Part shown: piece by piece, positions 48,683-52,133 of the stretch
Position numbering within the stretch: position 1 is the first letter of the stretch
Layout: every line of letters begins with the position of its first letter
Source: an uncultured Mollicutes bacterium
GTDB lineage: Bacteria > Bacillota_I > Bacilli_A > Acholeplasmatales > Anaeroplasmataceae
Direction of reading: 5' to 3'
Assembly: GCA_947174785.1 (NCBI GenBank)
Contig: CAMWKG010000010.1
Span: 1 to 52,133 of the forward strand
DNA length: 52,133 bases
Made by a program: the position numbers and the translations under genes
Notes under the pieces: generated by a model
Seen by the model: the letters and a program-made list of their open reading frames with translations, nothing else
Database searches by the model: none
Told to the model about the DNA's origin: nothing

Positions 48683-48719
48683 CTATATATAGTATATCAT
48701 TTTTTAGTATTGATAGCAA
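48683..48719 (-). promoter_or_regulatory. Promoter and palindrome upstream of the AlbA_2 regulator
   Basis: TTGCTA (48714-48719), 17-base spacer, TATACT (48691-48696) on the minus strand, with the perfect palindrome CTATATATAG (48683-48692) overlapping the end of the -10 box. The palindrome stands where an autoregulatory operator would be expected. The promoter overlaps the last 16 bases of the upstream gene. Confidence 0.65.
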
Positions 48720-48961
48720 AATGTATTTAATAAATTTTCTTCATTATCTCTTTTATACAAGATAACAAAGGTTTCATTAACTGGACTATCTCCATTTAGA
48801 GAGAATTTAGCCATATGTCTTTGAATTATCTTTTCACTTCTCCAGACTTCTCTATTGTTTTCTTTGACTTGATGTTGAGATTGGACGTCTTGTTCTTCTA
48901 CTTGAATTTTTAAAAAGTTTCCTTTGCCTCCAAACTCATACTTCATTGTTATTTTTGACAT
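48704..48961 (-). CDS. Small hypothetical protein (85 residues)
   Basis: Not recognised. The protein is hydrophilic and looks like a small beta-rich soluble domain: KITMKYEFGGKGNFLKIQVE, a polar Gln/Glu-rich middle (QDVQSQHQVKENNREVW) and MAKFSLNGDSPVNETFVILYK. AAGGAGG lies 7 bases before the ATG, good support for real translation. It ends only 43 bases before the AlbA_2 regulator and could be read into it, although that gene has its own promoter. Confidence 0.65.
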   Translation of the reverse strand: MSKITMKYEFGGKGNFLKIQVEEQDVQSQHQVKENNREVWRSEKIIQRHMAKFSLNGDSPVNETFVILYKRDNEENLLNTFCYQY

Positions 48962-49062
48962 AGCTTGTCCTCCTTAGGGTTTTATATTTCTTCACCCTTC
49001 TGGACAACTTCCTATATAAACGCAAGTATAAAAGATAAAAAAATTCTAAAAAAATAAAAAAA

Positions 49063-49084
49063 ACTTGGGTTTAAATGCCCAAGT
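49063..49084 (-). terminator. Strong terminator before the 85-residue gene
   Basis: A stem ACTTGGG(C) / (A)CCCAAGT on the minus strand, with a loop of about 6 bases, is followed by TTTTTTTTATTTTTTT. It lies about 260 bases after the TIR gene stop, and may serve a separate short transcript. Confidence 0.8.
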
Positions 49085-49189
49085 AAGGTAAAATTATTTA
49101 ATTTTTTATGTTTTACTCACTATTATTACTATCTCCGACATTGTATGGTATATTGTATAACAAAATGAAATACTATGGTGTTAGAAAAT

Positions 49190-49226
49190 AAAAAAAGCCG
49201 TTTACAGAGTTCAATCTGATAACGAC
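49190..49226 (-). terminator. Complex hairpin and U-tract after the TIR gene
   Basis: On the minus strand GTCGTT and AACGGC pair (one G-U), a 2x2 internal loop follows, then CAGA pairs with TCTG around a 6-base loop, and the stem runs into seven T. It is a workable terminator for the TIR gene 120 bases upstream. The preceding sequence also looks like the 3' part of a tracrRNA; see findings. Confidence 0.65.
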
Positions 49227-49346
49227 TATAATAGTGTATTTTAATAACTTTAGTTTTTTAGGTTTGTACCAGTTCAAAAAAAGACAGTAATGCCCTCAAA
49301 GTATTGTATAATATTCTGCTTAATATTATTTGCTATAACCTTCTTA

Positions 49347-50888
49347 TCAAATATTTATATTCTTACATTTTATAATAAAATATTTTTTGAGATTATTATG
49401 TTCTTCAACCTGTATTTTTGATTTATTTAATCTAATTAGAGGAACTATACCACCATTTGTATAAATAACCAAATCTTCACGTATCTCATTAAATTTGTTA
49501 CCACAAATAAATTTTGAATCAATAATATTATCACCATCTGCTTTATCTTTTAAAATCCATTCATAATTACTATCATAAGAATACACTCCCTGACATAGTG
49601 CATAATCAGTAGCATTAATTCTGTTTCTTTTTTCGGACATCAAATGTTTTTCTACATCATCTGCACTAACTAATGATACTCCAAATTCTTTATCAAGAAG
49701 TTCCCTTTCTTCCGTATTAAAAGCACAATCAAAAAATGTAGTATTTAACCAGGTTTGAATGAAAGATCCTTCAAACACATTTGCAACTCTGGAATTGATT
49801 AATTCATCGTATGTCATATTAGAAAATGGCTGAGAATCTATAATATCCTTTGTGCATAAATATATATAACTTCTATCTTCATATAATTTTCTCCATACTA
49901 ATGGTTCATATAAAAAATAGTAATTTGTGTTAATACTAAACTTATTTTTAAATTGATAACTATTAGGCAAGCCAGATACTAAGCAAGGTCTAAATCGAGT
50001 AAATTTCACAGCACGTATCTGCTTATTCTTTAAATCAATATATTTCATATAGTCTTCAATTTTACCATTATAGCTATATTCATAGGAAGTCCATTTATCA
50101 AATTCTGGAACCTCTACATTCAAATCTTTAATTTCATCATCTAATAGTTTATTTTGGGGATAGTGCCCGAATAAATAAAAATCTTCATCTACTAGTATTG
50201 GTTCAACCGAAGCTAAAACACGTTCAAAAAAAGAAACTTCATCTCCTTGTCTAACATTAAAATCGTTAATATTATTACCTTTTGTTATGAATTCTACCAT
50301 TTCCTGTTTTTGAGATTCAGAATAGTTGTTACTTAATAATTGCTTTATCCTATCATTATCATAATTATTTAGCTCAATATAATCATTTCGCAACTTCAGC
50401 TCTAATTCATTTTTATTTTCAATTATCTTAATTACTTCTTCAGATAAGTACTGCTCATTAATGAAATCTCTAAAATTATAACCATTTACATTTATTATAA
50501 TAATTTTAGGCTTGCTTTCCCTCTCTAATAAATACTTTATTTCATGTGCTGTTACACAATTTTCATTTATTTCATTTTTATCATTTGTAAAATTAACAGT
50601 GAAATTTTTATCTAAAAAAATAATAAAATAATTAATAGAATCAATTAATTTTTTTAATGCTTCATAATCAGTATATCTTCCACAAGCAATATAATCTGAA
50701 TAATATACATTTCCAAAATATCTAGTGTCATATAAGGATACATTTATTTTTTGTATATAGTCATAAAAATTTCTAGCTAATATTGCTGTTGAATCTCTAT
50801 AACATAGAAATATATTATATTCTTTTGATAAATCAACTTTAAATTTATCTTTTATTTTTTTTTCTAACTCTTCATCTATGTTTTTCAA
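49347..50888 (-). CDS. TIR domain-DUF6273 fusion protein
   Basis: Residues about 20-145 follow a TIR domain: strand YNIFLCYRDS, helix, SLYDTRY, then INYFIIFLDKNF, and the Glu-containing helix CVTAHEIKYLLERE, where the catalytic Glu of NAD-cleaving TIR domains normally lies (about residue 117), followed by KPKIIIINV. Residues about 235-470 match DUF6273: FYLFGHYPQN, VWRKLYEDRSYIYLCTKDIIDSQPF, FIQTWLNTTFFDCAFNTEERELL and a region with ATDYALCQG. I use TTG at 50888, with GGGG 9 bases upstream; a TTG three codons earlier has none. TIR proteins in such regions often act in phage defence; that role is inferred. Confidence 0.8.
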   Translation of the reverse strand: MKNIDEELEKKIKDKFKVDLSKEYNIFLCYRDSTAILARNFYDYIQKINVSLYDTRYFGNVYYSDYIACGRYTDYEALKKLIDSINYFIIFLDKNFTVNFTNDKNEINENCVTAHEIKYLLERESKPKIIIINVNGYNFRDFINEQYLSEEVIKIIENKNELELKLRNDYIELNNYDNDRIKQLLSNNYSESQKQEMVEFITKGNNINDFNVRQGDEVSFFERVLASVEPILVDEDFYLFGHYPQNKLLDDEIKDLNVEVPEFDKWTSYEYSYNGKIEDYMKYIDLKNKQIRAVKFTRFRPCLVSGLPNSYQFKNKFSINTNYYFLYEPLVWRKLYEDRSYIYLCTKDIIDSQPFSNMTYDELINSRVANVFEGSFIQTWLNTTFFDCAFNTEERELLDKEFGVSLVSADDVEKHLMSEKRNRINATDYALCQGVYSYDSNYEWILKDKADGDNIIDSKFICGNKFNEIREDLVIYTNGGIVPLIRLNKSKIQVEEHNNLKKYFIIKCKNINI

Positions 50889-50987
50889 TTTTACCAACCC
50901 CTATTACAAAAACTCTTTTCTATATACTAATATTAACAATACTATTTTTTAATAGTATCATATTTTTCGTCAATAAATAACAAAATC

Positions 50988-51010
50988 GTCCGACAAAGTT
51001 CGACATTATA
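50988..51010 (-). promoter_or_regulatory. TIR gene promoter with tandem 10-bp boxes
   Basis: On the plus strand GTCCGACAAA (50988-50997) and GTTCGACATT (50998-51007) stand head to tail, 8 of 10 bases alike and spaced one helical turn. They overlap a TATAAT -10 box (51005-51010, minus strand) upstream of the TIR gene. The -35 match (TTACTT) is weak. The arrangement is that of an operator for a DNA-binding regulator. Confidence 0.5.
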
Positions 51011-51105
51011 CATAGTGTAGAATATGATAAGTAAACTATTTGGCATCTTTACATCCTCTTATTATATAAATTCTCGCTTAAAGAATGATCACGGAAATAT
51101 TCATT

Positions 51106-51666
51106 TTATTCTGTTGGTGGATTCATTTGATTTTTCTTTTTTTGAACATTCTTTTTAGTTGTACGAAGTAACCAGTTAGTTTTTTCATTGTCAGTAGTAA
51201 TAAGTTTTAAACAATCTAATGAAGATGTTTTCTTTATTTTATCCATTATATTAGAGTTGCAAATATTGTGTAACATCTCAAGTGTATTCTTTGACAAAAC
51301 ACTGCAACTATCAATTTTCTCACTATTATGCACTATCAAGAACAAATCTAAATAAAACAAACTATTTTCTTCTGAATTATCATAAGACAAAATAAAACTC
51401 ATTGTTGGAGAAACTAAAAATTTTTTTATAAACTCAACTTCACTTTCTAGTGATAATCCATCTTGCAAATGCTTTATTCCTGATTTAATACAAATTGAAT
51501 TTAGATTCCCTTCTAGTAATAATAAATCTTTAATAACTTCATCCTTTATTTTATAATCAGTCGATGTGTCTTTTCTTGACCAAAAATAAAGTAAGAAGGA
51601 TATACTTGCAGAAAAAATGATACTTATCAAAGAGATAATTAATGTTGCAATTTCAGAACCAGTCAT
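51106..51666 (-). CDS. Single-pass membrane protein, unknown
   Basis: Not recognised. The 186-residue protein has one N-terminal membrane helix (about residues 6-29, ATLIISLISIIFSASISFLL) followed by RKD, so it is probably anchored with the rest in the cytoplasm. The soluble part is mostly helical, with four cysteines and a basic C-terminus (TKKNVQKKKNQMNPPTE). It has its own promoter. It lies between the TIR-DUF6273 gene and a DUF2971 gene, a setting where small membrane effectors are sometimes found, but no domain supports such a role. Confidence 0.7.
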   Translation of the reverse strand: MTGSEIATLIISLISIIFSASISFLLYFWSRKDTSTDYKIKDEVIKDLLLLEGNLNSICIKSGIKHLQDGLSLESEVEFIKKFLVSPTMSFILSYDNSEENSLFYLDLFLIVHNSEKIDSCSVLSKNTLEMLHNICNSNIMDKIKKTSSLDCLKLITTDNEKTNWLLRTTKKNVQKKKNQMNPPTE

Positions 51667-51690
51667 AATTCCACCCCCAATTTTTTATTA

Positions 51691-51718
51691 ATTATATCAT
51701 ATATAGAGTTCAAGTCAA
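51691..51718 (-). promoter_or_regulatory. Promoter of the single-pass membrane protein gene
   Basis: TTGACT (51713-51718), 16-base spacer, TATAAT (51691-51696) on the minus strand, 25 bases before the ATG, which is preceded by GGGGGTGG. Confidence 0.75.
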
Positions 51719-51924
51719 GGATAGTATGTTCTACTATTATAAAATATAAAAAAGAAGTAAGTTAGTTTCTTGAGTTCCTCTACATCTCATAAATGTAGAT
51801 CATTTTTATATCATTATAAAGTTTTTGTTAATCTTCAAAAGGCTCAATATCATTTGGATAATCATTTATCTTAATATCTTTTCCAAGCATTATATCTATA
51901 TTCCTTTCACTTTTTAGTTCTAAC

Positions 51925-52133
51925 TTAATTTCTTTCTATCAACTTAATATCCATTTTCTTACAATATTCCATCATCTTAATCTTATTTTCTTTAGATACA
52001 TTTTTGCCTAAATAGATTGCTATTATTTTGGGTGCAATTGGTTTTTCTCCTGCATCTCCAATCAATCTCCATTCTCGCTGATATTTCCATTGTGTGTTTT
52101 TGGTTAGAAATAATCTTAAATATTGTGTTATAT
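51925..52133 (-). CDS. DUF2971 protein, C-terminal part (cut by window edge)
   Basis: The minus strand is open from the window edge to a TAA at 51925-51927, giving about 68 residues. The segment TQWKYQREWRLIGDAGEKP is the W-x-Y-x-x-E-W/Y-R hallmark of DUF2971 proteins, followed by PKIIAIYLGKNVSKENK. The family is of unknown function and is common in accessory regions. After the stop, a shifted frame continues with KLELKSERNIDIMLGKDI and ends at 51828, so the true C-terminus may be longer and disrupted by a frameshift. The 5' part lies outside the window. Confidence 0.7.
   Translation of the reverse strand, partial: ITQYLRLFLTKNTQWKYQREWRLIGDAGEKPIAPKIIAIYLGKNVSKENKIKMMEYCKKMDIKLIERN

Larger units (their letters stand above)
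48962..49346. other. Intergenic region with two terminators, no gene seen
   Basis: This 385-base AT-rich stretch holds a strong hairpin terminator at 49063-49084, one GTYCGACAWW-like box (CTCCGACATT, 49133-49142) near a possible promoter (TATACAAT-type sequence on the minus strand around 49145-49160), and the complex hairpin at 49190-49226. A transcript of about 100 bases from the possible promoter to the first terminator could exist, but its only reading frame (MSEIVIIVSKT) is too short to claim. Confidence 0.5.

Noticed and set aside
49100-49160. Short frame MSEIVIIVSKT as a type I toxin
   Set aside because: Eleven residues, no ribosome site, no similarity to known toxins and no antisense RNA arrangement visible.
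51828-51890. Independent 20-residue gene MLGKDIKINDYPNDIEPFED
   Set aside because: There is no ribosome site before the ATG; a frameshifted end of the DUF2971 gene explains it better.

Overview
The window is AT-rich DNA from a Bacillota (Firmicutes) genome. The housekeeping genes (SufCDSUB with SufU, HprK, WhiA, Lgt, WalJ, RlmH, SufC-type promoters with TTGACA/TATAAT boxes) point to the Bacilli/Erysipelotrichia side of the phylum. Anaerobic ribonucleotide reductase (NrdD/NrdG) and a uronate pathway suggest an anaerobic gut-type organism. TGA is used as a stop (walJ ends in TGA overlapping rlmH) and the tRNA-Trp has a CCA anticodon, so the standard code applies and this is not a Mycoplasma-type code. 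Species-level placement is not possible from the sequence alone.

Layout. 1-5.2 kb: the iron-sulfur assembly operon sufC-sufD-sufS-sufU-sufB plus a small membrane protein, all on the minus strand. 5.2-11.5 kb: a FUSC-type membrane protein fused to a catalytically dead HAD domain, a HAD phosphatase, leuS, and a run of small membrane proteins that includes two YcxB-like paralogs and a frameshifted third. 11.7-16.1 kb: uxaB-uxaA-uxaC, the oxidative-isomerase branch of uronate catabolism, with its own promoter and terminator. 16.2-18.9 kb: walJ-rlmH-MATE. 18.9-25.2 kb: a 30-codon YjcZ-like micro-gene and, on the plus strand, two giant lipoproteins that look like divergent parvulin (PrsA/SurA-type) foldases. 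25.3-33.8 kb: tex, a membrane-anchored thioredoxin-like protein, a LolA-like lipoprotein, a DUF378 protein, then acpS, whiA, an lgt-ppaX gene fusion, hprK and a membrane protein. 33.9-41.6 kb: ligA-uvrA and nrdD-nrdG.

41.9-47.0 kb encodes a 1711-residue protein with a CvpA-like membrane domain followed by about a dozen degenerate repeats of roughly 85 residues. This is the most striking coding feature of the core part of the window. A tRNA-Trp gene at 47.17 kb marks the start of an accessory stretch that runs to the window end: an AlbA_2/HATPase/winged-helix regulator with an in-frame 12-bp tandem repeat, a small unknown gene, a TIR-DUF6273 fusion, a one-pass membrane protein and the end of a DUF2971 gene. 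That stretch has longer intergenic gaps, individual promoters, shared GTYCGACAWW boxes and strong terminators, as expected for defence-type cargo.

How genes work together. HprK, Lgt-PpaX, WhiA and AcpS form one transcription unit with a clear promoter. SufCDSU and SufB make and transfer Fe-S clusters. NrdG activates NrdD. UxaC, UxaB and UxaA convert galacturonate to 2-keto-3-deoxygluconate. LigA and UvrA are expressed together for DNA repair and replication. Lgt would lipidate the lipoproteins encoded at 19.3, 22.3 and 28.3 kb.
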